64,000 nucleotides of DNA. It comes from Streptomyces ficellus. Lineage in GTDB: Bacteria; Actinomycetota; Actinomycetes; Streptomycetales; Streptomycetaceae. This document shows positions 1 through 8,542 of this stretch, piece by piece. The position numbers and the translations under genes are program-made. The DNA is taken from NCBI RefSeq assembly GCF_009739905.1, contig NZ_CP034279.1, positions 6,634,001 through 6,698,000 of the forward strand, read 5' to 3'. The notes under the pieces are model-generated. The model saw only the letters and a program-made list of their open reading frames with translations. It made no database searches and was not told the origin of the DNA. Numbering within the stretch: the stretch's first letter is position 1; every line of letters starts with the position of its first letter.

Positions 1-162
1 GGTCGTCACGACGTCGAGGGCGCCGGCGGGCAGGCGCTCCAGCTCGTGGGCGTAGTACGCCGGGTCGCGGGTCAGCAGCCGCAGCCGCTCGCCCAGCGCG
101 TCCGCCGCGCGCACCAGGTGGCCGAGTCCGAACGTCAGGGCTTCCAGGCACACCACGGTCAT
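1..162 (-). CDS. ATP-grasp ligase-like protein, N-terminus only
   Basis: Only the first 54 codons are inside the window; the gene runs off the left edge. The translation starts with TVVCLEALTFGLGHLVRAA and continues with LLTRDPAYYAHEL, a pattern typical of the N-terminal pre-ATP domain of carboxylate-amine ligases of the ATP-grasp superfamily. These enzymes join a carboxylate to an amine using ATP. The ATG overlaps the TGA of the upstream PLP enzyme gene (ATGA), so it is the third, translationally coupled gene of the cobalamin-riboswitch operon. The ATP-binding and catalytic parts are not visible, so the call is by N-terminal resemblance and operon logic only. Confidence 0.55.
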   Translation of the reverse strand, partial: MTVVCLEALTFGLGHLVRAADALGERLRLLTRDPAYYAHELERLPAGALDVVTT

Positions 163-1181
163 GCGGCGGCCTCCTTCCAGTGCGCCGGGCAGGGCGTGCG
201 GTTCCACGCCATGACGGACCAGGGCATGGACATCGCCTCGGGACTGTCCACCTCGACGGGCTTCAGCGCGGCCGGGTCCAGGGCCTGCGCGTGCCGGGCG
301 TGCACCTGCTCGACGTACCGGTGGCCCGTGTCGGCGCCGATCACCAGATGGAGCCGGTCCGGATGGCGCCGCGTCTCGTGCGTGGCGGTCAGGTAGGCGG
401 CGCCCGTCGACAGGCCCGCGAAGACGGCGTGGTCGCGCAGCAGGGCGACCGTGCCGGACAGGGCGTGGGTGAAGTCCATCCAGTGCACCGCGTCGTAGAG
501 GTGGTGGCGCACGTTGTCGAACACGATCGACGAGCCGATGCCCGCGATGATCGCCTCGGGATCGTGGTGGTCCTGGCTGCCGAACGTGACGCTGCCGAAC
601 GGCTGGACGCCCACCAGCCGCACGTCCGGGTCGCGGCGGCGCAGGTGTTGCACGATCCCGCCCGTGGAGGCCCCGGACCCGACGCCGCCGACGACCGTGA
701 GCGGCCGGTCCGGCGCCGCCGCCGCGAGCTGGTCGGCGACCTCCCGGTAGCCCAGGTAGTGGACGTCGTCGTGGTATTGGCGCATCCAGTGGACGTCGGG
801 CCGCTCGGCGAGGAGCTCCCGCACCCGCCGCACCCGTAACTCCTGGTCCAGCTTGAGGTTCCGCGACGGCCTGACCTGCTCGACGGTCGCGCCGAGGACC
901 TCCAGTTGCGCCAGGGTGGTCGCGTCGACCGTGGTCGACGCGACGATGTGGCAGCGCAGGCCGTAGCGGTGGCAGGCCAGCGCCAGGGCGTGGGCGTAGA
1001 TGCCGCTGGAGCTGTCGACCAGGGTCTGCCCCGGCCGGATCACGCCCCGGTCGAGCAGGTTCCCGACGGCGGCGAGGGCGGAGTAGACCTTCATCGACTC
1101 GAACCGGATCAGGACCATGCCCTCCGACAGCCGGACGAGGTCCGGCCTCTTGAGGGCGTCGGCGATGTGGGGGTGTATCAC
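159..1181 (-). CDS. Cysteine-synthase-like PLP-dependent enzyme
   Basis: A 340-aa fold-type II PLP enzyme related to the cysteine synthase/SbnA group. The GTG start is chosen because a strong Shine-Dalgarno (AAGGAGG) lies 6 bases upstream and because the start overlaps the TGA of the kinase gene. The probable Schiff-base lysine is K31 in FESMKVYSAL. DSSSGIYAHALALA occupies the place of the usual substrate-binding SGNTG loop, and GGVGSGASTGG is the phosphate-binding glycine loop. The family does beta-replacement or elimination on O-activated amino acids such as O-acetyl- or O-phosphoserine. Its tight coupling to a kinase of the L-threonine kinase type suggests an O-phospho-amino acid substrate; this is inference. 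Confidence 0.8.
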   Translation of the reverse strand: MIHPHIADALKRPDLVRLSEGMVLIRFESMKVYSALAAVGNLLDRGVIRPGQTLVDSSSGIYAHALALACHRYGLRCHIVASTTVDATTLAQLEVLGATVEQVRPSRNLKLDQELRVRRVRELLAERPDVHWMRQYHDDVHYLGYREVADQLAAAAPDRPLTVVGGVGSGASTGGIVQHLRRRDPDVRLVGVQPFGSVTFGSQDHHDPEAIIAGIGSSIVFDNVRHHLYDAVHWMDFTHALSGTVALLRDHAVFAGLSTGAAYLTATHETRRHPDRLHLVIGADTGHRYVEQVHARHAQALDPAALKPVEVDSPEAMSMPWSVMAWNRTPCPAHWKEAAA

Positions 1182-2104
1182 CCGTATCCTCCTTGGGCGA
1201 ACGAACACTGGTGGCCGAGCGAACGGAAGAACGCCGACACGTCGTCCTTGACGAACGGGTCGGGGCGGCGCGTGAAGAGGAAGCCGGCCAGGGAGCCGGT
1301 GTGGGCGACGAAGACACCGTCCGCCCCGAACTCCCCGCGATGCGCGAGCAGGGCCTCGAACGTCCGCTTCGGCAGCACCTCCTGCGACAGCACGGCACTG
1401 TCCGTCGCCGCCCGGGCGACGGCCGCCGGATCGGCCGCCGAGAACCCCTTCAGCAGGTCCGTCAGACAGCGCCCGTACTCCTCCGCCCTGCGCCGGTAGT
1501 GGCGCAGCAGCAGAGGTGTGACGGCGGAGGTGTCCACCGTCCCCGGCTCCGTGACGTAGGCCGTGTGGAAACCCACCGACCGCCCCAGCCGGCGCACCAC
1601 CCGGTGGCGGGCGCTGAGGTACAGCGCGAACTCGTCGAGGAACACACTGTCGGCCCGCTCGATCGACGACAGGATCGCGGTGACCGCGGCGGGGTCGTAC
1701 GGCAGGGAGAAGACGCGGAACAGGCAGCGCAGCGTGGCGACGACGTCCGCGGTCGAACTCGCCATCCCCACCCCCACGCGCAGATCGGAATGGGCGCTCA
1801 GCCGGCCGGGCGGCAGCACCAGCCCGAACCGGTCCAGGAACAGTCCGGCGGCCGCCCGGGCCTTCTCCCCGAGCGGCGGCGCGTCCCGAGGGCCGGCCGG
1901 GGTGTCCTCCCCGGGCGTGAAGTACACCCAGGAGTGCAGCTCCACCGGGAACGAGACGATGGCGATGTCCCGTTCCCCCGCCCCGTGCCGCAGGGGGCCC
2001 TGGTACAGCTCGCCCAGCGTGCCGTGGCACACCCCGGCCGAGACGCGCCCCGGGCGGGCGGGAACGGAGGACGGGGGGTGCGGCGGGGCGGGGACGCCGG
2101 TCAC
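1178..2104 (-). CDS. GHMP-family kinase, L-threonine kinase (PduX)-like
   Basis: A 308-aa GHMP kinase. The N-terminal stretch RVSAGVCHGTLGELYQG matches the entry motif of PduX-type L-threonine kinases, and GVGMASSTAD (residues 111-120) is the Gly/Ser-rich ATP-phosphate loop. PduX makes O-phospho-L-threonine for the aminopropanol arm of cobalamin. The GTG at 2104 is preferred: it is the only in-frame start just before the conserved domain and it overlaps the stop of a short ORF that has its own good ribosome binding site. The gene is first in a three-gene operon and lies directly behind a cobalamin riboswitch. Partner genes (cysteine-synthase-like, ATP-grasp) are not standard cobalamin genes, so the phospho-amino acid may feed something else. 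Confidence 0.75.
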   Translation of the reverse strand: MTGVPAPPHPPSSVPARPGRVSAGVCHGTLGELYQGPLRHGAGERDIAIVSFPVELHSWVYFTPGEDTPAGPRDAPPLGEKARAAAGLFLDRFGLVLPPGRLSAHSDLRVGVGMASSTADVVATLRCLFRVFSLPYDPAAVTAILSSIERADSVFLDEFALYLSARHRVVRRLGRSVGFHTAYVTEPGTVDTSAVTPLLLRHYRRRAEEYGRCLTDLLKGFSAADPAAVARAATDSAVLSQEVLPKRTFEALLAHRGEFGADGVFVAHTGSLAGFLFTRRPDPFVKDDVSAFFRSLGHQCSFAQGGYG

Positions 2105-2157
2105 GGCCGTCTGCGAACGAGCCGGCGGCCCGCCCGGATGGGATGTCTCGGGGGCAC
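2101..2157 (-). CDS. 18-codon leader ORF coupled to the kinase start
   Basis: Directly after the riboswitch there is GAGGGAGGAAG followed, at good spacing, by a GTG that opens an 18-codon frame rich in Arg. Its TGA overlaps the GTG chosen for the kinase (GTGA). The kinase start itself has no Shine-Dalgarno, so ribosomes could reach it by reinitiation after translating the leader. The alternative is that the true kinase start is non-canonical or that a base is wrong here. The peptide itself probably has no function. Confidence 0.35.
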   Translation of the reverse strand: MPPRHPIRAGRRLVRRRP

Positions 2158-2299
2158 GAACGCGCTTCCTCCCTCGTCGTCTCGACCCCGGGGGAGCGCA
2201 CGGGCGAAGCGCGTCCGCCGCGCACCCGCGCGTCGGACCGCGTACACCGCTGACCCAGCCCTCGAGGCCACCGCGAACAGCGCGTGCCGTACCGCACGC

Positions 2300-2500
2300 G
2301 CGCGACCGGCAGGTCTTCGGACTCGTGGGCGCCTGCTGCCGGGTTCCGGCAGTCACCTACTGGCCGTCGCTTCCCGGACCGCTGGATGGGGTCCAGTGCT
2401 CGTTGACGGCGTTCGTTCCCACTCACCGCTGCGGGACAGTCCCGGATTCCCACCGGGTTCCCTCTTGCGACGCGCCACCCGCAAGCGGTGACGCGAACCG
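2300..2500 (-). promoter_or_regulatory. Cobalamin (adenosylcobalamin) riboswitch
   Basis: Read on the minus strand the leader carries the conserved blocks of the B12 element in order: a CGCGTCACCGC start helix, GGGAACCCGGTGGGAATCC, GGACTGTCCCGC, AGCGGTGAGTG, a CACTG..CCGGGAAG block, and the closing CGAGTCCGAAGACCTGCC. It lies about 140 bases upstream of the first short coding frame of the kinase operon, so expression of the operon should fall when cobalamin is plentiful. The limits are approximate. Confidence 0.92.
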
Positions 2501-2672
2501 ATCGCGTTCCTCAGCGTAGGGGCACCCGCCCCGCCCCGACAGGGCCACCCCCGCCGTTGGCTTGTTTGCGCCCGCCGCGGCCGTGCGGGCCCGCGTCCCC
2601 ACCGCGTTGTACCGTGGCGCTCGGTCCGGGACGGACCGGACCGGTGCGGGACCGACGAAGGGGGAGGCCCTG

Positions 2673-3059
2673 ATGAGGGTCAAGGATTTCGACCATGTGG
2701 TGCTCAATGTCGAAGACGTGGAGCGGTCACTGGAGTTCTACTGCGGGCCGCTCGGCCTGGAGCCGGTACGGGTCGAGGAGTGGCGGGCGGGCAAGGTGCC
2801 GTTCCCGTCCGTGCGGGTCACCCCGACGATGATCATCGACCTGTTCGCCCGCGCCCGCGGCGAGTCGAACGTCGACCACATCTGCCTGGTCGTCGACCCC
2901 CTGGACTGGCAGGAGGTCATCGACTCGGGCACGTTCGACGTCGTGGAGGGGCCGGTCAGCCGCTTCGGAGCCCGGGGCTGCGCCCAGTCCGTCTATGTGA
3001 AGGACCCCGACGGCAACACGGTCGAACTGCGCTGGTACCCGCAGGACGCCGCGGACTGA
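2673..3059 (+). CDS. VOC/glyoxalase-fold protein
   Basis: A 128-aa single vicinal-oxygen-chelate domain. It begins KDFDHVVLNVEDVERSLEFY and ends with VYVKDPDGNTVELRWYP, the usual opening and closing halves with candidate metal ligands H8 and the C-terminal Glu. The start is fixed by a GGGGGAGG ribosome binding site 6 bases before the ATG. Members include glyoxalases, dioxygenases and antibiotic-binding proteins; the substrate cannot be read from sequence. It stands alone between the divergent cobalamin-riboswitch operon and a convergent amidohydrolase gene. Confidence 0.8.
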   Translation: MRVKDFDHVVLNVEDVERSLEFYCGPLGLEPVRVEEWRAGKVPFPSVRVTPTMIIDLFARARGESNVDHICLVVDPLDWQEVIDSGTFDVVEGPVSRFGARGCAQSVYVKDPDGNTVELRWYPQDAAD

Positions 3060-3078
3060 CGCCCGGACCGGCCGGCCG

Positions 3079-6000
3079 TCACCCGAGGTCCGGGCCGGGC
3101 GCACAGCACCCGTCCCCGCGCAGGGCGCGGCCGACGGCCGCCCAGTCCTGCCCGGCCGGCCCGGTCCGGTCCCCGCGCGACCGGACCTCCGGTGCGGCGA
3201 ACGCCCCGACGAGCGCGGCCCTCTCGTACGGCACCCCGCCCTTGAGCACCGACACCGTGCGCACCAGCGCGTCGAAGTCCGTGAACGGGTCGCCGTCCAC
3301 CACCACGAGGTCCGCGACCCGGCCCACCTCCAGGGTGCCCAGGTCCCGGTCCAGGGCGAACGCCCGCGCGGGCAGCCGCGTGGCCGTCGCGAGGGCCTCG
3401 GCCGGCGACAGGCCGCCCAGGTGCAGGGCCCGCAGGTTCAGGTGCAGCGACAGGCCCACCGGCACGATCGGCGCGTCCGTCCCCAGCGCCACCAGTCCGC
3501 CCGCCGCGAGGACCCGCCGGTACACCTCCGTCTCCGTGCGCAGCGCCGCCAGCCGGGCCTCGCCCGGCGGCAGCGCGGCCAGCTCCCGTACCAGCGCGGA
3601 GTCCCACGGCGGCATGACCGACACGACCCGGTCGTCCCGGGCGAGCCCGGGGTCCGCGCCCACCAGCCACATCGCCGGGAACGGCGTGGCGATCAGGGTG
3701 AAGTCGGTGCCGGCGGCCGTGTACAGCTCCCGCAGGTCCTGGTAGGCCCGGCCCGTCGCGGTCACCGCGTGTCCGGACTCCCCGCGCTGCGTCGCCGACA
3801 GGTGACTGGTCATGTCCTGTCCGGTCTGGAGCCCCGGCGAGCAGAAGTGACTGCCCACGCGCACCCCGAGCCGCTCGTGGGCGAACCGCGCCGCCTCCTC
3901 CATCACCCAGCCCGGCGCCCTCACGTACGTCTTGACCACGTCCCAGTCGAGCGCGGCACCCCGCTCCAGGGACCGGCGCAGCCCCGCGCGCGTGCGGTGC
4001 GCCCGGCCCATGCTGTAGGCCACCCGGGAGCCGTCCAGCAGCTCGCCGCAGCTCAGCAGCCGCGGGCCGGCCAGCAGCCCGGCGTCGGCCGCCTCCCTGA
4101 TGCGGGCCTGCTCGTGGGCGAACCCGCCGAGCGACACGGCCGTCGTGACGCCGTAGGCCAGCTGGCACGCGGTCTGCCGGCCGCCGTACGTGTACTGCCA
4201 GGGGTGGCTGTGGGCGTCCCACAGGCCGGGAAGCACCGTCCGGTCCGAGGCGTCGACCCGCCGCGCCGCCGACCGGTCACGGCCGGACCAGTGCGGTTCC
4301 ACCGCCGCGACGCGCCCGCCACGCACGACGACGTCGACGTCCTCCCGCACCGACGACTCGTCGCCCGTGCCGTCCCAGAACCGGCCGGCGCGCACCACGG
4401 TGTCGGCGGCCCCCGCCCGCCGGTAGTCCAGCGGGACCCGCACGGTACGCGTGCCGCCGCCGTCGACGGCGGTCAACCGCAGCCGGGCGCCCGACAGATG
4501 GAGCAGCGTCCGGGAGTCGCCCGACCACGACGGGTGGTCGGCCGGCTCGGTGGTGAGCGTGCGCGGGGGGCCCGTCGGTGTGCCGTCCGGCGCGACGGGC
4601 AGCAGGCACAGGGCCGACTCGACGATCAGCGCCATCCACCGGCCGTCGGGCGACCACACGGGACCGGAACCGTACCGGTCGGAGACGGAGGTGTGCGGGG
4701 CGACCGCGTGCAGCCGGCCGGCACCGGTCGAGGCGTCCACGACGCGGACGAGGTTGTAGCCCTCGCGGAAGCGCTGGTTCAGCCGGTTGCGGTCGCACAG
4801 GGCGAGGAAGCGGCCGTCCGGGGACCAGCTGGGCCGGCCCGGCAGGCCGCCACCGGCCAGCGGGGCCGCCAGCACGCGTTCGGTACCGGTGGCCAGGTCC
4901 TTCACGAGGAGGCGCCCCGCCAGGTCCAGGCACGCGAGCCGGCCGCCGTCGGGGGAGAGGGCCGGGTGGACGCGGCCGCCGGTCGCCAGCGTCGTGCGCG
5001 CGCCCGTGGCGAGGTCGTGGCGGTACACCCCGAGCAGGCCGTCGCCGTCGTCCGCGTACACCAGCGACGCCCCGTCGGGCGCCCACGCCGGCCCGAGGAG
5101 GTAGCGCGTCGGCCCCGCGCGCACCAGCCGGCGCGGGGGACGCCCGCCCTCCGTCGCGGCCAGCCACAGCGAGTCGAGCGCGGCGAAGGCGATCCGGCGC
5201 CCGTCGGGCGACAGCGCGGGCAGGTGGATGCCCCGCACGGGACGCGTCCGGCCGCCCTCGAAGTCGTGCGCCTTGGTCCGGTACCGCGGGCGGCGCACCC
5301 GCACGGTCCCCTCGAAGGGGATCGTCTCCGCGGCACGGGGCTCCCCGGGCCGTACGAGCGTGAACCGGCCGTCGACGGTGAGCAGCAGCGCGCCGTCGGC
5401 GGTCCAGCGCGGCGGTACGGCGGCGACGTCCCCGGCGACGGCCACCGGCTCGCCGTCCACGACCAGCGCGCACCCGCCGTGGGGCGCCGGGGTGACCCGC
5501 AGGTGGGCGAGCCGCTTCCCGTCCGGCGACGGCGCGGGCGCCAGCACCTGGGCGGCGGTGGTCTCGGTGTGGACGACGCTCACCGGACCGGCACCGTCGG
5601 CCGGCACGGACACCACCGTCCGGGCGTCGAGTGACGTCCCGGAGCCGGCGCTCCGCACGGCCGCCCGTACGCACAGGATCCGCCCGCCGTCCGGCGACCA
5701 CACCGGGTCGAAGTCCTCCCAGCGGCCCTCCTGCAACGGCCCCGCCTGCCCCGGCAGTCCGCTGACGGCGCTGAGCGCGCCGCTGCGCAGGTGGAGCACC
5801 CAGATGCGGTACGGGGCACCGGACACGGCGTCGCCGCCGCGCTCGGAGGCGAAGGCGAGCCGCGTCCCGTCGGGCGACCAGGCGGGGCCCCGGTCGTCCC
5901 AGGGCCCGCCGGTGCGCCGGCGCAGCTCCGAGCCGTCGGGCCGCATGGTCCACAGGTGGAACCCGCCGCCCCGGTAGGCGCAGAACGCGACCAGGGAGCC

Positions 6001-6369
6001 GTCGGGGGAGTGGACGGGGCGGTGGGGTTCCAGGACGGCCGGTGCGAGCGCGACGGCGGCCCCTCCGGCGCGGGGGAACGACCACAGCACGTGCTGGACC
6101 TCGGCGATCAGCCGGTCGCCGGACGGCGCGAGGTCGGCCGCCCCGTTCGTGGCCTCCGAGAAGCGCAGGGAAACGACCTGCTCCCGGGCCGCCACAGCCG
6201 CGGCCGCCGCCGGCGGCACCAGGGCGGCTCCCGCCGCAGACCCGGCGCCGGCGAGGAACCCGCGGCGGGACAGCACCCCGGCGCCCGGCGGCCGCCCGTC
6301 GGAGAGGTCCGCGCGTGTCGTGTCGTCGGCCGTCGCACCACCGGTCCGGCCCGTCCCACTGGCGTTCAA
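3079..6369 (-). CDS. Tat-exported TolB-propeller amidohydrolase
   Basis: A protein of about 1096 aa. A twin-arginine signal (SRRGFLAGAG, RR at residues 35-36, then an Ala-rich stretch to about residue 60) points to folded export. Residues 80-640 hold repeated WSPDG/LSPDG blades of a TolB/PD40 beta-propeller. The C-terminal third is a metal-dependent amidohydrolase with VLPGLWDAHSHPW (H720 and H722), a VVKTYV lysine, GSHF and ALGTDAPI. Such fusions are secreted hydrolases, often peptidase- or dipeptidase-like, substrate unknown. The TTG at 6369 is chosen because GGAGGG lies just upstream; an ATG at 6444 would add 25 unlikely residues. The gene stands alone. Confidence 0.8.
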   Translation of the reverse strand: MNASGTGRTGGATADDTTRADLSDGRPPGAGVLSRRGFLAGAGSAAGAALVPPAAAAAVAAREQVVSLRFSEATNGAADLAPSGDRLIAEVQHVLWSFPRAGGAAVALAPAVLEPHRPVHSPDGSLVAFCAYRGGGFHLWTMRPDGSELRRRTGGPWDDRGPAWSPDGTRLAFASERGGDAVSGAPYRIWVLHLRSGALSAVSGLPGQAGPLQEGRWEDFDPVWSPDGGRILCVRAAVRSAGSGTSLDARTVVSVPADGAGPVSVVHTETTAAQVLAPAPSPDGKRLAHLRVTPAPHGGCALVVDGEPVAVAGDVAAVPPRWTADGALLLTVDGRFTLVRPGEPRAAETIPFEGTVRVRRPRYRTKAHDFEGGRTRPVRGIHLPALSPDGRRIAFAALDSLWLAATEGGRPPRRLVRAGPTRYLLGPAWAPDGASLVYADDGDGLLGVYRHDLATGARTTLATGGRVHPALSPDGGRLACLDLAGRLLVKDLATGTERVLAAPLAGGGLPGRPSWSPDGRFLALCDRNRLNQRFREGYNLVRVVDASTGAGRLHAVAPHTSVSDRYGSGPVWSPDGRWMALIVESALCLLPVAPDGTPTGPPRTLTTEPADHPSWSGDSRTLLHLSGARLRLTAVDGGGTRTVRVPLDYRRAGAADTVVRAGRFWDGTGDESSVREDVDVVVRGGRVAAVEPHWSGRDRSAARRVDASDRTVLPGLWDAHSHPWQYTYGGRQTACQLAYGVTTAVSLGGFAHEQARIREAADAGLLAGPRLLSCGELLDGSRVAYSMGRAHRTRAGLRRSLERGAALDWDVVKTYVRAPGWVMEEAARFAHERLGVRVGSHFCSPGLQTGQDMTSHLSATQRGESGHAVTATGRAYQDLRELYTAAGTDFTLIATPFPAMWLVGADPGLARDDRVVSVMPPWDSALVRELAALPPGEARLAALRTETEVYRRVLAAGGLVALGTDAPIVPVGLSLHLNLRALHLGGLSPAEALATATRLPARAFALDRDLGTLEVGRVADLVVVDGDPFTDFDALVRTVSVLKGGVPYERAALVGAFAAPEVRSRGDRTGPAGQDWAAVGRALRGDGCCAPGPDLG

Positions 6370-6547
6370 CTGCCCTCCCGCTGACGGCGGGCCGGCCCGT
6401 CCGGACGTGGCCGTCCGGAGCACCGGAGCCGGCGCGGAGCCCATGATTCCGCACCGGGGGGCCCGGCACGGCGCGGACACCGCGTCCCGGCGCGTACGGG
6501 TGCGGGGGCGTTCCGGCCACCCCGGCCGGGTAGGGCATGATCGAGGG

Positions 6548-7285
6548 ATGTCCGATCGCATCATCGCCGCCTGTGACGGGGCGGCCAAGGGAAATCCCGG
6601 CCCGGCGGGCTGGGCGTGGGTCATCGCCGACGCGGCCGGCCGGCCCGAGCGCTGGGAGGCCGGTCCGCTGGGCCGCGCCACCAACAACGTCGGTGAACTC
6701 ACCGCGCTGCACCGGCTGCTGGAGGCGGTGGCGCCCGGGACCTCCGTCGAGGTGCGCATGGACTCCCAGTACGCCATGAAGGCTGTGACGCAGTGGCTGC
6801 CGAACTGGAAGCGCAACGGCTGGAGGACGGCGGCGGGCAAGCCCGTCGCCAACCAGGAGCTGGTGCGGGGCATCGACGCCCTGCTGGCGGACCGGGACGT
6901 CGAGTTCCGGTACGTGCCCGCCCACCGCGTGGACGGCGACCCGCTGAACGCCATCGCCGACCAGGCGGCCAGCGACGCCGCCGTCACCCAGCAGGCAGCC
7001 GGCACCGCGCACGGTGCCGCCCTGATCCCGGTGCCCGCGCCGGAGCGCAGCGCCCCGGCGCCCCGCCCGCGATCGGGCACCGGGGCCCGCAAGCGCCCGG
7101 CCGGCGCCGCGTCGGCCACGGGCGCCGGCGATCCGGGCACGGGAAGGCGCTCCGGTCCGCGCACCATCAAGGCGAAGTTCCGCGGAACCTGCCCGTGCGG
7201 CCGGTCGTACGCCGCCGGCGAGTCCATCGCCAAGCTCGGCACGCGCTGGGGCCACCCCGGCTGCGAGGCCGCTGTGGCCGGCTGA
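6548..7285 (+). CDS. rnhA: Ribonuclease HI with C-terminal extension
   Basis: A 245-aa protein whose first 145 residues are an RNase H domain: D10 in ACDGAAKGNPGP, E50 in NNVGELTAL, D72 in MDSQYA, H126 and D138 in ADQAA form the DEDD site that cuts the RNA strand of RNA-DNA hybrids. A Pro/Ala/Arg-rich linker leads to a short basic module (IKAKFRGTCPCGRSY..GHPGC) with three cysteines that could bind zinc or nucleic acid. There is no clear Shine-Dalgarno; a CATGAT hexamer 6 bases before the ATG may be a -10 element giving a leaderless or near-leaderless mRNA. It is divergent from the amidohydrolase gene. Confidence 0.88.
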   Translation: MSDRIIAACDGAAKGNPGPAGWAWVIADAAGRPERWEAGPLGRATNNVGELTALHRLLEAVAPGTSVEVRMDSQYAMKAVTQWLPNWKRNGWRTAAGKPVANQELVRGIDALLADRDVEFRYVPAHRVDGDPLNAIADQAASDAAVTQQAAGTAHGAALIPVPAPERSAPAPRPRSGTGARKRPAGAASATGAGDPGTGRRSGPRTIKAKFRGTCPCGRSYAAGESIAKLGTRWGHPGCEAAVAG

Positions 7286-7289
7286 GCCG

Positions 7290-8534
7290 TCAGCGGCCCG
7301 CCGGCGCCGGGCGGTGCGTCCCATTGAGGTAGTGCTCGCCGATGTCCCGCAGCCGGTGGGTCGCCGCGTGATGCGCCGTCAGCACCCGGGCGTTGCGCCA
7401 GAACCGGTCCAGGCCGGGCGTGTCGGCCAGCTCCAGTACCCGCGTGGTGATGTGCAGCGCCGCCCTGGCGGTGACCGTCTCGGCCGTGGCCACCAGCGCC
7501 GAGACGTCGGCGGGCTCGTCCACGTCGAGGTCCGGCCCCGCTTCCAGGGCCCCGGCCATCGTCTCCGTCGCCCGTTCGACCACCACCGCGGCGGTCCGGG
7601 CGGCGGACGCCAGCTCCCCGTACGCGAGGAGGAGGTCGGGGTCCGCGGGGAGGGGCCGGGCGGCCAGGCCGCTCCTGCTGGTGTCGCGCGCCTCGGCGAG
7701 GGCCCCCTCGGCGATGCCCAGGCCGACGTGGCACAGGGCGAGCCGGAGCGCCGGGCCGGCCAGCGCGGTGTGGGGCGCGGTGGACTCCGTGTCGTGCGGC
7801 CGCGGTCCGAGCACCTGCGCGGGCGTGACGGTCACCCGCTCGAAGGTGACGACACCCGCACCGGCGACCCGCTGGCCGAGCCGGTCCCCGGCCGGGACGA
7901 CGGACACCCCCGGCCGGCCGGGCGCCACCCGCACGACCAGCAGATCACCGGTCACCGCGCAGACGGCGTCCACGACGAACTGGTCCGCGACGGTCGCCGC
8001 GGTCTCCACCGCCAGCCGCCCGTCCAGCAGGTACCCGGAGCCGAGCGGGGTGAGGGTGAGGTCCGGGCCGCTCCCGTCGAAACCGCCGGCGGCGCCCACC
8101 GCGCCCGCCCAGATCCACTGTTCGCGCGCGGTGTCCCGTTCCAGGGCGGAGGCCCGCCGGGGCGTCCCGTAGAAGCGGCCGCTCCACGTGTGCACGTAGT
8201 GGCGGGCCAGTAACTCGCCGAGGGAACTGTCCGCGGTGGCCGTCTCCCGTACGACGGCGCACCCGGTGCGCCAGTCGACACCGTGCGTACGCCCCGGTGG
8301 GACGAGGCGGCCCGGCAGCCCGGCCTCGCGCAGCCGGGCCGCCTCGTCGGCGGGCGGCCGGCCGGCCCGGTCGCGGGCCACGGCGTCGGCGGCGAGGTCG
8401 TCCGCGACGTCCCGAGCGGTGCGGAGCAGGGCGCGGATCTCCTCGGCGGGCGGGGTGCCGCCGTCCCACCCGCCCTCGATGGAGGTGGAGGTGGACGAGG
8501 GGACGGGGCCGGGGGCCGTCGTCGTTCCGGGCAC
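7290..8534 (-). CDS. Acyl-CoA dehydrogenase-like (SfnB/DszC-type) flavin oxidoreductase
   Basis: A 414-aa protein with the acyl-CoA dehydrogenase fold: helical N-domain (RTARDVADDLAADAVARD), a central beta domain (GSGYLLDGRLAVETAA, VTFERVTVTPAQVLG), and a C-terminal helical bundle ending RDIGEHYLNGTHRPAP. The layout fits the flavin-dependent monooxygenase branch (SfnB, DszC) more than true fatty-acyl dehydrogenases, since the catalytic-base region is not conserved. The GTG start is set by GAGG 6 bases upstream and lies 8 bases after the stop of the TauE/SafE permease gene, so the two are co-transcribed. Together with the Rrf2 gene this suggests uptake and oxidation of an organosulfur compound. 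Confidence 0.7.
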   Translation of the reverse strand: MPGTTTAPGPVPSSTSTSIEGGWDGGTPPAEEIRALLRTARDVADDLAADAVARDRAGRPPADEAARLREAGLPGRLVPPGRTHGVDWRTGCAVVRETATADSSLGELLARHYVHTWSGRFYGTPRRASALERDTAREQWIWAGAVGAAGGFDGSGPDLTLTPLGSGYLLDGRLAVETAATVADQFVVDAVCAVTGDLLVVRVAPGRPGVSVVPAGDRLGQRVAGAGVVTFERVTVTPAQVLGPRPHDTESTAPHTALAGPALRLALCHVGLGIAEGALAEARDTSRSGLAARPLPADPDLLLAYGELASAARTAAVVVERATETMAGALEAGPDLDVDEPADVSALVATAETVTARAALHITTRVLELADTPGLDRFWRNARVLTAHHAATHRLRDIGEHYLNGTHRPAPAGR

Positions 8535-8542
8535 GGCGGACC

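Noticed and set aside
1178..2104. Homoserine kinase or mevalonate-pathway kinase for the GHMP protein
   Set aside because: The CHGTLGELYQG opening and the cobalamin riboswitch fit the L-threonine kinase branch better; no isoprenoid or threonine genes are adjacent.
159..2453. A single 764-codon minus-strand frame covering riboswitch, kinase region and PLP enzyme
   Set aside because: Only the last 340 codons encode protein-like sequence; the upstream part is Arg/Gly-rich shadow of the kinase in another frame and of the riboswitch.
3079..7734. 1551-codon minus-strand frame extending past the amidohydrolase start
   Set aside because: The N-terminal extension lies antisense to RNase HI and lacks domain sense; the Tat signal and ribosome binding site place the start near 6369.
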